A stretch of 56,326 nt of DNA from Streptomyces aidingensis (GTDB lineage: Bacteria; Actinomycetota; Actinomycetes; Streptomycetales; Streptomycetaceae): NCBI RefSeq assembly GCF_900112355.1, contig NZ_FOLM01000018.1, positions 1 through 56,326 on the forward strand, read 5' to 3'. Shown in pieces: positions 27,001 to 43,928 of this stretch; within the stretch, counting starts at the first letter, position 1, and the number at the start of each line of letters is the position of its first letter. The notes below the pieces were generated by a model, which ran no database searches, was not told the DNA's origin, and saw only the letters and a program-made list of their open reading frames with translations. The position numbers were made by a program, and so were the translations under genes.

Positions 27001-30000
27001 AGGCGTAGGGCAGCAGGCCGCGGCCGTCCTCCGCCGTCTCCCCCAGCGCCGCGGGATGGAGGGCGGCGTCGAGCAGGGCGGGGTGCAGCCGATAGCCGCC
27101 CGGATCCTCTCCCCGGGGCAGTTCCACCTCGGCGAAGATCTCCCGGCCGCGCCGCCACACGGCCCGCACCCCGCGGAACGCGGGCCCGTACTCCAGCCCC
27201 TGGGCGGCCAGGTCCCGGTAGAGGCGGCCGGGCTGTCCGGTGACGGGTTCCGTGCCGGGGGGCGGCCAGACGCGCAGACCCTCCGGCGGTGCGGCGGGAG
27301 CCCGGGTCACCGTGCCGTGCGCATGGCGGGTCCACTCCCCCGCCCGGGGGCCGTCCTCCCGGCGGGCGTGCACGGTGACGGCCCGCGCTCCGGTGTCATC
27401 GGGGGCGGTGACGGACACCCGCAGCCTCAGCTCCCCCCGGCCGGGCACCACGAGCGGGGCCTGGAGAACGAGTTCCTCCACCGTGTCGCAGCCGGCCGCG
27501 CGGGCCGCCCGTTCGGCCAGGGACAGCAGGGCGGTCCCGGGCACCACGACCTGTCCGGCGACGCGGTGGCCGGCCAGCCAGGGGTGCTCCGCCGAGGAGA
27601 TCCGGCCGGAGAGCACCAGGCCGGAGTCGTCCGGGAGTTCGACCAGGGCGCCGAGCATGGGGTGGCCGGCGGGGGCGAGTCCGGCCGCCCGGAGGTCCGC
27701 CGGGCCGCCGGGCCCGGGCCGGTGCGGGGCGGGGGCGGGGGCGGGCAGCCAGTAGCGCTCGCGCTGGAAGGGATAGGCGGGCAGCGGCACCCGGCGGGCG
27801 CCCCGGCCGGCGAAGACCGCCGCCCAGTCCACGTCCTGGCCGTCCACGTGCAGCCGCAGGAGGGCGGTCAGCAGGGTCTCGGCCTCCGGCCGGTGCGGCC
27901 CGAGACAGGACACGGCCTCGCCGCGTGCCGGAGCGGCGGCGCCTCGGGTGCCGGTTTCCGGGCCCGGGTCCGCGTCCGGGTCCGCGTCCGGGCCCGGGCC
28001 GGCCAGGCAGGCGGCGGCGAGGGCGGCCAGTTCGCCGCCGGGCCCGAGTTCCAGGAACCGGGTGCAGTCCAGCTCCGCCAGGCTGCGCACACCGTCCTGG
28101 AAGCGGACGGTGGAACGCGCGTGGCGGGCCCAGTAGTCGGGGTCGGCCAGTTCGCCCGGCCGCAGCGGGCGGCCGGTCAGGTCGGAGACCACGGTGATCC
28201 GCGGCTCGCGGTGGGCCAGTCCGGTGGCCGCCGCGCGCAGTGGGGCGAGGGCGGGCTCCATCAGCGGCGAGTGGAAGCCCCGGCCGGCCGGCAGCCAGGA
28301 CGCCTTGCCGCCCGCCGCCTCGAACTCCGCGACGACCGCGGCCAGCGCCTCCCGGTCGCCGGAGAGCACGGTGGACTCCGGTCCGTTGACGGCGGCCACC
28401 GAGAGCCGGTCCTCGCGCCCGGCCACCAGGGCGGCGGCCTGCCGCCCGGTGGCGCGCAGCGCCGCCATGGCGCCGCCGTCCGGCAGTTGCCGCATGGCCC
28501 GGCCCCGGGCGGCCACCAGCGCGGCGGCGTCCGCCAGCGGCAGGGCCCCGGCGACATGGCAGGCCGCCAGTGCCCCGGCGGAGTGGCCGAGCACCGCGCC
28601 GGGCCGCACGCCCCATGACTCCAGCAGCCGGAACAGGGCGACCTCGCAGGCGAACAGGGCGGCCTGGGCCCAGTCGGTCCGCTCCAGCAGACGGGCCTCC
28701 TCGGATCCCTCGGCCGCCGACGCCACCTGACGCAGCGGGCGGTCCAGATGCGGCTCCAGGGCCGCGCACACGGCGTCGTACGCGGCGGCGTAGGCGGGAA
28801 AGGTGTGGTACAGCTCCCGGCCGGCGCCGGGCCGTGGGGAGCCCTGGCCGGTGAAGAGGAACGCCGTCCGGCCCTCCCGGGCGGTGCCGGACACCAGGTG
28901 CGGCGCCGTGCCGCCGCCGGCGAGGGCGCGCAGGCCCGTCACCAGTTGCTCGCGGTCGGCGGCGAGCAGTGCCGCCCGGTCGGGCAGGGCGGCCCGGGTG
29001 GTGGCCAGCGAGAAGCCGAGGTCGGTGAGGCCGGCGGACGGGTCGGCGGCCAGCTGCTCCAGCAGGTTCGCGGCCTGTGCCGCCAGCGCGCCGCTGCCGC
29101 GCGCCGAGAGCGGAATCGGTACCGCGGGCAAGGGCGCCGCGGTTTCCCCGCCCCGGCCCCCGGCCCGGCTCCCGGCCGGGCCGGGGGCGTCGGACCCCGC
29201 GGGGGCGTCCCCGGCGGCTTCGAGGATCAGATGGGCGTTGGTGCCGCCGATGCCGAACGAGGACACCGCCGCCCGCCGCGGATGATCGTGCTCCGGCCAG
29301 GGGACCGCTTCGGTCAGCAGCCGTACCGTGCCGGCGGACCAGTCCACCAGCGGCGTGGGCCGCCCGGCGTGCAGGGTGGCGGGCAGCACGCCGTGCCGCA
29401 TCGCCTCCACCATCTTGATCACCCCGCCGACTCCGGCGGCGGCCTGGGTGTGCCCGATGTTGGACTTCAGGGAGCCCAGCCGGAGCGGACGTCCGGGAGT
29501 GCGGGCCCGCCCGTAGGTGGCCAGCAGCGCCCCGGCCTCCACGGGGTCGCCCAGCCTGGTGCCGGTGCCGTGCGCCTCCACCGCGTCGATCTCCCCGGCC
29601 GGGACCCCGGCGGCGGCCAGCGCCTGCTCGATCAGCCGTTCCTGGGCGGCGCCGCGGGGCGCCGTCAGGCCGTTGCTGGCGCCGTCCTGGTTGACCGCCG
29701 AGCTGCGGATGACCGCAAGCACCGGGTGCCCGTTGCGCCGGGCGTCCGAGAGCCGTTCCACCAGCAGCAGCCCGGCCCCCTCCGCCCAGCCGGTGCCGTC
29801 GGCCGATTCCGCGAACGCCTTGCAGCGGCCGTCGGCGGCCAGCCCGCGCTGCCTGCTGAACTCGGTGAACGAGGTGGGCGTGGCCATCACCGTCACCCCG
29901 CCGGCCAGCGCCAGCTCGCACTCGCCGCGCCGCAGCGCCTGGGCGGCCAGATGCAGCGCCACCAGCGAGGAGGAGCAGGCGGTGTCGACCGTGACGGCGG

Positions 30001-30607
30001 GCCCGGCGAGATCGAAGGTGTAGGCGAGGCGCCCGGAGGCGACGCTGCCGGCGCTGCCGATGCTCAGATAGCCCTCGTACTCGGGCGGCGCGGGGACCAG
30101 CCGGGAGGCGTAGTCGTCGTACATCGCGCCGACGAACACACCGGTGCCGCTGCCGCGCAGCGACTCCGGGTCGATGCCCGCGTGCTCGAAGGTCTCCCAG
30201 GCGGTCTCCAGCAGCAGCCGCTGCTGGGGGTCGATGGCGCGGGCCTCGCGCGGCGCGATGCCGAAGAAGCCCGCGTCGAACCGGGCGGCGTCGTGGAGGA
30301 AGCCGCCCTCCCGGGCGTAGCAGGTGCCGGCGGTGTCCGGGTCGGGGTCGTACAGGGCCGCGAGGTCCCAGCCGCGGTCGTCCGGGAACGGGCCGACCGC
30401 GTCCACCTGGCCGGCGACCAGCCGCCACAGGGCGGCCGGCGAGTCCGCGCCGCCGGGATAGCGGCAGCCCATGCCGATGATCGCGACCGGCTCGCGCTCC
30501 TTCTCCTCGGCCGCACGCAGCCGCGTGCGGTAGTCCCGCGCGTCGGCGACCGCCTTCTTCAGATAGCTGCGGAGCGCCTCTTCCTTTTCCTTGTCTTCCT
30601 GGGCCAT
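24008..30607 (-). CDS. Type I modular PKS, one fully reducing module: KS-AT-DH-ER-KR-ACP
   Basis: 2199 aa. A charged coiled-coil docking helix (~1-36) precedes KS (~37-465, Cys211 in DTACSSS), AT (~590-890, Ser676 in GHSAG), DH (~995-1260, His1014 and Asp1180), ER (~1480-1790, ATGGVGTAALQLA), KR (~1835-2015, Ser and Tyr in SSVAG...AGYAAGNA, LDD motif of B-type KRs) and ACP (Ser2138 in GLDSL). All reductive domains keep catalytic residues. The AT has RGFH where malonyl ATs have HAFH, so malonyl-CoA is likely but less certain. The C-terminus is a low-complexity Thr/Ala tail with no docking element and no TE. The N-terminal helix matches the docking tail of the PKS encoded just upstream, so this is the second extension module. 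Confidence 0.93.
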   Translation of the reverse strand: MAQEDKEKEEALRSYLKKAVADARDYRTRLRAAEEKEREPVAIIGMGCRYPGGADSPAALWRLVAGQVDAVGPFPDDRGWDLAALYDPDPDTAGTCYAREGGFLHDAARFDAGFFGIAPREARAIDPQQRLLLETAWETFEHAGIDPESLRGSGTGVFVGAMYDDYASRLVPAPPEYEGYLSIGSAGSVASGRLAYTFDLAGPAVTVDTACSSSLVALHLAAQALRRGECELALAGGVTVMATPTSFTEFSRQRGLAADGRCKAFAESADGTGWAEGAGLLLVERLSDARRNGHPVLAVIRSSAVNQDGASNGLTAPRGAAQERLIEQALAAAGVPAGEIDAVEAHGTGTRLGDPVEAGALLATYGRARTPGRPLRLGSLKSNIGHTQAAAGVGGVIKMVEAMRHGVLPATLHAGRPTPLVDWSAGTVRLLTEAVPWPEHDHPRRAAVSSFGIGGTNAHLILEAAGDAPAGSDAPGPAGSRAGGRGGETAAPLPAVPIPLSARGSGALAAQAANLLEQLAADPSAGLTDLGFSLATTRAALPDRAALLAADREQLVTGLRALAGGGTAPHLVSGTAREGRTAFLFTGQGSPRPGAGRELYHTFPAYAAAYDAVCAALEPHLDRPLRQVASAAEGSEEARLLERTDWAQAALFACEVALFRLLESWGVRPGAVLGHSAGALAACHVAGALPLADAAALVAARGRAMRQLPDGGAMAALRATGRQAAALVAGREDRLSVAAVNGPESTVLSGDREALAAVVAEFEAAGGKASWLPAGRGFHSPLMEPALAPLRAAATGLAHREPRITVVSDLTGRPLRPGELADPDYWARHARSTVRFQDGVRSLAELDCTRFLELGPGGELAALAAACLAGPGPDADPDADPGPETGTRGAAAPARGEAVSCLGPHRPEAETLLTALLRLHVDGQDVDWAAVFAGRGARRVPLPAYPFQRERYWLPAPAPAPHRPGPGGPADLRAAGLAPAGHPMLGALVELPDDSGLVLSGRISSAEHPWLAGHRVAGQVVVPGTALLSLAERAARAAGCDTVEELVLQAPLVVPGRGELRLRVSVTAPDDTGARAVTVHARREDGPRAGEWTRHAHGTVTRAPAAPPEGLRVWPPPGTEPVTGQPGRLYRDLAAQGLEYGPAFRGVRAVWRRGREIFAEVELPRGEDPGGYRLHPALLDAALHPAALGETAEDGRGLLPYAWSAVRCTGSPGSRARVRLAPAGRHAVSVDVADAAGTPVASVGSLALRPMPGDLAGRPDPAPAAASATAGTEHPGTEHPGTEHPGTDDGLLIPSWTPLDGLPGTAPSGRWLLLAPPGDGLAQTLRDAGLNVAVHHDPAGLTRALTGTPADTPADPSADTPAPEGVLLACPAPSPAPGPRAVREVLAGVLPVARLLAGDDRLAGTRLTVLTRGAVAVAGDQQPSGLAQRAAWGLLRAAQAEHPGRFALLDEDGDPASRRALAAALASGEPQLALRSGTAHRPTLTAEDPGALTPPPGEPHWRLDFVGKETFGRLSLEPWPEAGAPPAEGQVRVRLHAAGLNFRDVLLALGVIPPSADADATGPGQGGEGAGVVLETGPGVTGLRPGDRVMGLFTGIGPVSLTDHRLLCRIPPEWSFEQAAAVPVAYLTAYHGLVDLAGLGPGESVLVHAATGGVGTAALQLARHLGAEVYATASPAKWDVLRAAGLPEERIASSRSLGFEQRFLSGTGGRGVDVVLNSLAGEYIDASLRMLPRGGRFLEMGKTERRDPAAVAAAHPGVTYRAYDVRDPGPDRIQQMLSALLTLFARGELRPPRVSTWDIRHAPRAFRHLGEARHTGKIVLTLPAGDTAWDTGRAVLVTGGHGRLGRLVARHLVTGHGMRQVVLMGRRLPEPDGPAARAAEYLAELGAEVRSIACDAADPAALDAALGQLARDGVRIGQVVHAAGVLDDGVLASLTPEKLERTLRPKADAALHLHTATRDLGLSAFVAFSSVAGTLGSAGQAGYAAGNAVLDALMELRRAQGQPGISVVWGLWQGADGMGSGLTPADTARIARMGVLPLSDKQGLDLLDAAVRRNAPAAVAADWALDGLTDAAAVPPPLRDLVRRPAPGSGRPAAAPDDGPGRRTLLDTVRLETAVVLGHASPAAVDPQVPFDRIGLDSLAAVELRNRIAAATGTRLPATFIYDWPTPADLADHLGDRSPGAMTATTTATATATTQDGAS
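26748..26799. repeat. 15-bp tandem repeat in the DH-ER linker
   Basis: Three and a half copies of GTGCCGGGGTGCTCG encode a repeated GTEHP linker peptide. Length variation here would stay in frame. Confidence 0.8.
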
Positions 30608-30646
30608 GCGTGTCTCAGCTCCCCGGCGTGGTGGTGGTGAGGCCGT

Positions 30647-39382
<8,736 letters not shown>

Positions 39383-39443
39383 GCGACTCCGACTCCTCAC
39401 TCGACTGGCGTAACGGCACGGGACGGGGACCGGCGCGGGGCGG

Positions 39444-40637
39444 CTACCACTCCACGCTCAGACGGGCCAGGCCACGGGTGGACAGGCCCTCCTTCCAGAC
39501 CGCCGGCTCGGGGCCGGCGGCGAGCCGCAGCGCGGGGAAGCGCCGCAGCAGGCGCTCCAGCACGACGCGCAACTGGAGCCGGGCCAGGGGCGCGCCCAGG
39601 CAGCGGTGCACACCGTGGCCGAAGGTCAGATGGGCGGCGTCCCGGCCGTGCGGGCACAGCCGCTCCGGCCCGTCGTAGACGGCGGCGTCCCGGTTGCCGT
39701 GCAGCAGGGAGACCACCACGGCCTCGCCGGCCTGGACGGTGACGCCGCCGAGCAGCACCGGTTCCAGCGCCACCCGCGGGAAGCTCAGCGGGGTGGCGGG
39801 GTCCAGGCGCAGCAGTTCCTCGGTCACCGGCTCCAGCAGGGCGGGACGGGCGCGGAGTTCCGCGAGCGCGCCGGGATCGGACAGCAGCGTGTAGACGGAC
39901 AGCCCGATCTGGCCGACGGTGGTCTCGTAGCCGGCCATCAGCAGGGTGAGCAGCTCGGCCATGGACAGCGTGCCGCGGTCGTGGGCGGCGATCAGCCCGG
40001 TGAGCAGATCGGCCTCCTCCCCGGTGCCCGCCCGGGCCCCGTGCCGTTTGCGCTCGACCAGACCGCCCATGTAGTCGACGAGTTCCAGGCGGCGCCGGGA
40101 CTTCTCCTGCGGAGTGCTGGCGGAGATGTCGAAGAGCACCTCCACCGAGTCGCGGAAGGCGGCGGTGTCCTCGGGCGGGATGCCCAGCAGCGAGCACAGC
40201 ACGGCCAGCGGGAGCGGCGTGGCGAGTTCCGCGACGAGATCGGCGGGGGGACCGCAGGCGGCGAGCCGGTCCAGATGCTCGTCGGTCAGGCGTTCCACGG
40301 CCGGTTTCATGGCGGCGGCCCGGCCGGTGGTGAACGCGCCGCTGACGATGCGCCGCAGCCGGGCGTGTTCGGTGCCGTCCATGCTCATCATGGCGTCCGG
40401 CGCGGGCTGGGCGTCATTGAACCGGGGGGCGTGCGGCCGGGCCGCCTGCGCCCTGCTGAACCGCCGGTCGGTCAGCACCCGGCGGCCGAGCGCCCAGTCG
40501 CGCACCAGCCACATCTTGTCGCCCACCGGGGTGGTGATCGGCACCACCCCGCCGGTGCCGTCCCCGGCGACGCCGTCCCGGTGGGTCAGATATCCGGGGA
40601 GCGGCCCGAGGCGGTCCGCACCGTGCTCCGGTCCCAT
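39444..40637 (-). CDS. Cytochrome P450, in-cluster tailoring enzyme
   Basis: 397 aa bacterial class I type P450, CYP107-like in length. The I-helix is LLMAGYETTVG (Glu-Thr acid-alcohol pair) and the ExxR motif is EELLR. The heme loop is FGHGVHRCLG with Cys346. No ferredoxin is encoded nearby, so it would use host redox partners. It has a strong AAGGAG ribosome-binding site. It lies 61 bp upstream of the KSQ PKS and 144 bp downstream of the aminotransferase. The substrate could be the PKS-derived acyl chain or free acid (for example alpha-hydroxylation) or the finished product; sequence alone does not tell. Confidence 0.93.
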   Translation of the reverse strand: MGPEHGADRLGPLPGYLTHRDGVAGDGTGGVVPITTPVGDKMWLVRDWALGRRVLTDRRFSRAQAARPHAPRFNDAQPAPDAMMSMDGTEHARLRRIVSGAFTTGRAAAMKPAVERLTDEHLDRLAACGPPADLVAELATPLPLAVLCSLLGIPPEDTAAFRDSVEVLFDISASTPQEKSRRRLELVDYMGGLVERKRHGARAGTGEEADLLTGLIAAHDRGTLSMAELLTLLMAGYETTVGQIGLSVYTLLSDPGALAELRARPALLEPVTEELLRLDPATPLSFPRVALEPVLLGGVTVQAGEAVVVSLLHGNRDAAVYDGPERLCPHGRDAAHLTFGHGVHRCLGAPLARLQLRVVLERLLRRFPALRLAAGPEPAVWKEGLSTRGLARLSVEW

Positions 40638-40781
40638 GCGTGTGCTCCTTCCGCTGCTTGCCCTGCTTGCGCCGGCCGTTCACTGCCGTCCGCGCTGCCG
40701 TCTGCGCTGCCGTCTGCGCTGCTCTCTGCCTGCCTGCCGTCGCCGCCGCCCGGGCCGGCGCCCGGGCCGGCGGTCCGGCCG
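40638..40781. other. Spacer with degenerate short repeats between aminotransferase and P450 genes
   Basis: The 144-bp gap is unusually long for this operon. It contains imperfect repeats of CTGCCGTCTGCG and GCCCGGGCCGGC. No gene or clear promoter is seen. Confidence 0.5.
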
Positions 40782-41975
40782 TCAGCCGGCCGCCAGCCGG
40801 TGCTCCGCCTCGCGCAGCGTCTCCTCCGGCCGGTTGAAGGCGATGCGCACCCAGTTGCGTCCCTGCGCCAGGTCGGCGAAGAAGGGGGCGCCGGGGGCGA
40901 GCAGCACCCCCGACCGGTCCAGCAGCCGGCGGACGAAGGCGGTGCAGTCCTCGCGTCCGCCGGTCAGCGGGGAGATGTCGGCGAAGAGGAAGCAGCCGCC
41001 CTCCACGGGCGCGGACTTCATGCCCAGGCCGGAGAAGATGTGCTGCGCCAGATCGCGGCGCCGGCCCATCTCCCGGCGGATCTCCTCCGGGTCCGCCGAC
41101 CCGGCGGCCCGGGCGGCAGCCGCCTGGAGCGGTGCGGCCGTGCCGTTGGTGGTCAGTTCGTGCACCCGCCGCAGGGCGGTGGTGCGCTCCGGGTCGCTGC
41201 GCAGAAAGCCCAGCCGCCAGCCGCTGACCGCGTGGCTCTTGGAGAGGGAGCCGATGACGATGCTCCGTCCGGCCAGTTCCGGCACCCGGGCCACGGAGAG
41301 ATGCTCGTGGCCGTCGAAGACGAAGCCGCGGTACACCTCGTCGCAGATGGCCGTGGTGTTCCAGCGGGCGCACAGCCCGGCGATGTCGCGCAGTTCACCG
41401 GCGGTCAGGACCCGGCCGGTGGGGTTGGCCGGGGTGTTGAGCAGGACCGCCCGGGTCCTGGGGGTGAAGGCGGCGGCCAGTTCGGCCGGGTCGTGGCGCC
41501 AGTCGGGGGCGTGCAGCGGCACGAACCGGGGGCGGGCCCCGACCAGGGCGACGGCGGCGGCGAACTGCTCGTATCCGGGGCTGAACAGCACCACCTCGTC
41601 GCCCGGGTCCAGGGTGGACAGCAGCGCGACATACAGCGCCTCGGTGGCGCCGGCGGTGATGGTGATCTCCCGGTCGGGATCGGCGCCGTCGCCGGCCGTC
41701 TCGGCGATCCACTGCCGCAGTCCGGGGTCGCCGGCCGGGTGTTCGTACTGGTTGCGCCCGGCGCGCAGGGCCCGGGCGGCCTCCTCGACCAGGGCGTGCG
41801 GGGTGCGGGGGCAGCCGGGGGTGCCGACGGCCAGGTCGACGGCGCCGCGCGCCCGGGCCAGGGTGAACAGCCCGGTCAGGCTGTTGCCGGCGAGTGCCGC
41901 CGCCCGGGCGGACACCGGTGTTTCGCGGGCGGGGGCGGAAGTGGGGACAGAGGCGGGGGCGGGGGTGTGAACCAT
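40782..41975 (-). CDS. PLP-dependent class I/II aminotransferase
   Basis: 397 aa fold-type I. The PLP Lys is K246 in GSLSKSHAVSGWRLG. Other motifs are AGATEALY (phosphate loop), NTPANPTG, ICDEVY (Asp binding the pyridine N) and a C-terminal Arg in VRIAFNRPEE for the substrate carboxylate. It is close to aspartate/kynurenine aminotransferases that act on alpha-keto acids. The ATG has GGAGGA 6 bp upstream. The N-terminal ~25 residues (TPAPASVPTSAPARE) are low-complexity. It lies between the LOG-family and P450 genes. With the FMN alpha-hydroxyacid oxidase it could turn a 2-hydroxy acid into an alpha-amino acid, as in hydroxyphenylglycine synthesis; that pairing is inference. Confidence 0.92.
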   Translation of the reverse strand: MVHTPAPASVPTSAPARETPVSARAAALAGNSLTGLFTLARARGAVDLAVGTPGCPRTPHALVEEAARALRAGRNQYEHPAGDPGLRQWIAETAGDGADPDREITITAGATEALYVALLSTLDPGDEVVLFSPGYEQFAAAVALVGARPRFVPLHAPDWRHDPAELAAAFTPRTRAVLLNTPANPTGRVLTAGELRDIAGLCARWNTTAICDEVYRGFVFDGHEHLSVARVPELAGRSIVIGSLSKSHAVSGWRLGFLRSDPERTTALRRVHELTTNGTAAPLQAAAARAAGSADPEEIRREMGRRRDLAQHIFSGLGMKSAPVEGGCFLFADISPLTGGREDCTAFVRRLLDRSGVLLAPGAPFFADLAQGRNWVRIAFNRPEETLREAEHRLAAG

Positions 41976-42018
41976 TTCCGGTCCTCCGGAGGGGTGGGGG
42001 GAGCGATGCGGCGCGGGA

Positions 42019-42681
42019 TCAGCCGCCCAGCGTGCCGATGCGGGCCTGGGACAGGACGCCGGGCGCACCGCCCATCACCCCGTGCCGGACACCGCGCGGG
42101 CTCTCCGCGGCAGGGTCGGGCCGGGTGACGCCGATGGCGTCCAGGGCCGTGCCGCAGTCACGGGCCACCCGGATGACGGCCCGGTCGCGGGCGGAGAAGA
42201 ACTCGTCGTCGAGCATGCGGTCGAGCATCCCGATGAGCGGGTCGAAGAATCCGCGGACGTTCACCAGGACCACGGGCTTGTCGTGGTATCCCAGCTGGTT
42301 CCAGGTGGCGACTTCCATGAGTTCGTCGAGAGTCCCGTATCCGCCGGGCAGCACCACAAAGGCGTCGGCGAGCCGGTACATCAGCGCCTTGCGTTCGTGC
42401 ATTCCGCTGACCACGAAGATCTCGCCGCAGGCGTTGTCGAGCCGTTCCCTCTCGTGCAGGGCGTGCGGGATCACCCCGGTCACCGCGGCGCCGGCGGCCA
42501 TGGCCGCGGCGGAGACGGCGCCCATGATGCCCACCCCGCCGGCTCCGTAGACCAGTCCGGCGCGGCGGGCGGCCAGTTCCCGGCCCAGGCCCCGGGCCGT
42601 GTCGAGGTATTCGCCCGCTCTGCCGGGGCGTGATCCGCAGAAGACGCCGACGCGTTTTCCCGGGGGTCGGACAGCAGTCAT
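42019..42681 (-). CDS. LOG-family (TIGR00730) nucleotide phosphoribohydrolase-like protein
   Basis: 220 aa. It has the LOG signature PGGYGTLDEL, an N-terminal GVFCGSRPG nucleotide-binding strand and GAGGVGIMGAV. Known members release bases from nucleoside 5'-monophosphates (cytokinin activation); older annotation as lysine decarboxylase is misleading. The ~30-residue C-terminal extension is not conserved. It has a strong AAGGAGTAGG ribosome-binding site and sits between the aaRS-like and aminotransferase genes in the operon. Its job in this pathway is unknown: it could supply a base or act on a nucleotide-like intermediate. Confidence 0.88.
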   Translation of the reverse strand: MTAVRPPGKRVGVFCGSRPGRAGEYLDTARGLGRELAARRAGLVYGAGGVGIMGAVSAAAMAAGAAVTGVIPHALHERERLDNACGEIFVVSGMHERKALMYRLADAFVVLPGGYGTLDELMEVATWNQLGYHDKPVVLVNVRGFFDPLIGMLDRMLDDEFFSARDRAVIRVARDCGTALDAIGVTRPDPAAESPRGVRHGVMGGAPGVLSQARIGTLGG

Positions 42682-42740
42682 TCCTACTCCTTCGTCAAGG
42701 GCGGGCCCGGCGGGTGTGCTGAGGTGCCGGGGCGCGCCCT

Positions 42741-43916
42741 TCAGATCTCGGGCCAGTCGCGCGGATCGATGCCGTGGCGGCAGAGAAGGGCGTATGCCAG
42801 CCGTTCCAGCCCGATGCCGATGCAGCCGGAATGCGCGGGGGTTCCGTCCGGCAGGGTGATGCCGAACGCCTCCCCGAACTTGGTGCCGTGGATGTTGAAC
42901 GACCCGACGGCGACGGTACGGTCGTCGACCACCGGCATCCGGAGTTCGTATTTCACCTTCAGGGCCCGCTGCACCATGACCCGCCGGGCGGTGGCGCCAT
43001 TGCTGAAGAACGGGTCGCTGGCCACCTCCGTATGGCCCGCGAGCCGGAGCCGGTCGATCCATTCCTGGACCGCTTCCATGAGTCTGCGGCGCAGTCCGGC
43101 CACGGTTTCCCGGCTGCCGAGGAAAACGACTTCCCGCATGGTGAAGTCCCACAGCCGTTCCAGCGTGCGGTGGTAGTGGGACTCGAAGCGGAATATCTTG
43201 CCGCAGGCGGTGACCACGGCTCCCGACGGGGGCACCTCCCGCCCGGCGAACTGGTGAAAGGTGTGGTAGCACACCGTGGGCGGCAGACAGTATCCGGTGT
43301 GCTCGCTGCGGCTGTCGATGAACGCGGACTTGTCCGCCGCCTCCGCGAAACCGGCCGCGAATTCCCGGTAGGCGTCGACATCCGGGTGGAAACGGCTGGC
43401 CGACATGAGGAACTGCGGGAACGCCTCGAAATATCCCGCCCGGCGCAGCACTTCGGTGGGCAGCAGCGCGGGATAGGAGTGCCGGGCGGCGCCGAAGGCG
43501 TCCACCGCGATCCGCCGTATCCGCTCCTCCAGCCGGGACAGCAGATCGGTGAGCGCTCCCCCGGTGCCGTAGGTGCCCTCGCCCGCCCGGAACACCATCC
43601 CGGCCCGCTCCAGGTCGGCGAAGGCGATGCGGGACGGCCGCGGCACCGCCATGGACTGCCACTCGGCGGGGGCGGCGTCCGGAAGCGCCTGCCGCGGCAG
43701 CACTTCGCGCCGCACCACGGTGTTGAGCTTGCGGCCGAGCTCCGCCGGGTCGGTCTCGTCCTCGGTGAGGACCAGGATCTCCCGGACCTCGCCGGCCTGG
43801 CCCCGCACCAGGCTGAACCGGCGGATGTCGGCCGAGGCGTAGTGGACCAGCCTGGCGAATTCCTCCGCCACGCTCCCGGGCACCTGCGGGGACAGGGGTA
43901 TCGAGTATTCCGGCAT
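42741..43916 (-). CDS. Class II aminoacyl-tRNA synthetase homologue, amino acid:[carrier protein] ligase-like
   Basis: 391 aa. It has a class II catalytic core but lacks the N-terminal tRNA-binding coiled coil of SerRS. Motif 2 is in FRFESHYHRTLERLWDFTMRE and motif 3 in GIGLERLAYAL. C216 (VCYHTF), E262 (TMREVV) and C365 (SGCIGIG) match in order and spacing the Zn ligands I recall for Bradyrhizobium aa:CP ligase (Cys131, Glu176, Cys279). Those enzymes adenylate an amino acid and attach it to a carrier-protein phosphopantetheine. The N-terminal ~90 residues are unlike them. No free-standing carrier protein is encoded nearby; the N-terminal T domain of the T-C-A-T NRPS is a candidate partner. 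A tRNA-charging role is the main alternative. It has a strong GAGAGGAG ribosome-binding site. Confidence 0.82.
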   Translation of the reverse strand: MPEYSIPLSPQVPGSVAEEFARLVHYASADIRRFSLVRGQAGEVREILVLTEDETDPAELGRKLNTVVRREVLPRQALPDAAPAEWQSMAVPRPSRIAFADLERAGMVFRAGEGTYGTGGALTDLLSRLEERIRRIAVDAFGAARHSYPALLPTEVLRRAGYFEAFPQFLMSASRFHPDVDAYREFAAGFAEAADKSAFIDSRSEHTGYCLPPTVCYHTFHQFAGREVPPSGAVVTACGKIFRFESHYHRTLERLWDFTMREVVFLGSRETVAGLRRRLMEAVQEWIDRLRLAGHTEVASDPFFSNGATARRVMVQRALKVKYELRMPVVDDRTVAVGSFNIHGTKFGEAFGITLPDGTPAHSGCIGIGLERLAYALLCRHGIDPRDWPEI

Positions 43917-43928
43917 GGGTGACTCCTC

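Noticed and set aside
24089..28618. Very long open frame on the plus strand (about 1500 codons) opposite the PKS
   Set aside because: Shadow of the minus-strand PKS in GC-rich DNA. The translation is Gly/Gln/Arg-rich without any domain, while the minus strand has a full set of catalytic motifs. The same applies to long plus-strand frames opposite the NRPS, the other PKS and the secreted hydrolase.
40638..40781. CRISPR-like repeat array
   Set aside because: Repeats are short, degenerate and lack regular spacers; no cas genes are seen. It looks like simple-sequence drift in a spacer.
42019..42681. Lysine decarboxylase
   Set aside because: This is a legacy label for LOG proteins. The PGGYGTLDE motif marks a phosphoribohydrolase-type fold with no PLP site.
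42741..43916. Housekeeping seryl-tRNA synthetase or resistance copy of an aaRS
   Set aside because: It lacks the SerRS tRNA-binding arm and has the Cys/Glu/Cys metal set of carrier-protein ligases; its position in the operon also argues against it. A tRNA role is kept only as an alternative.
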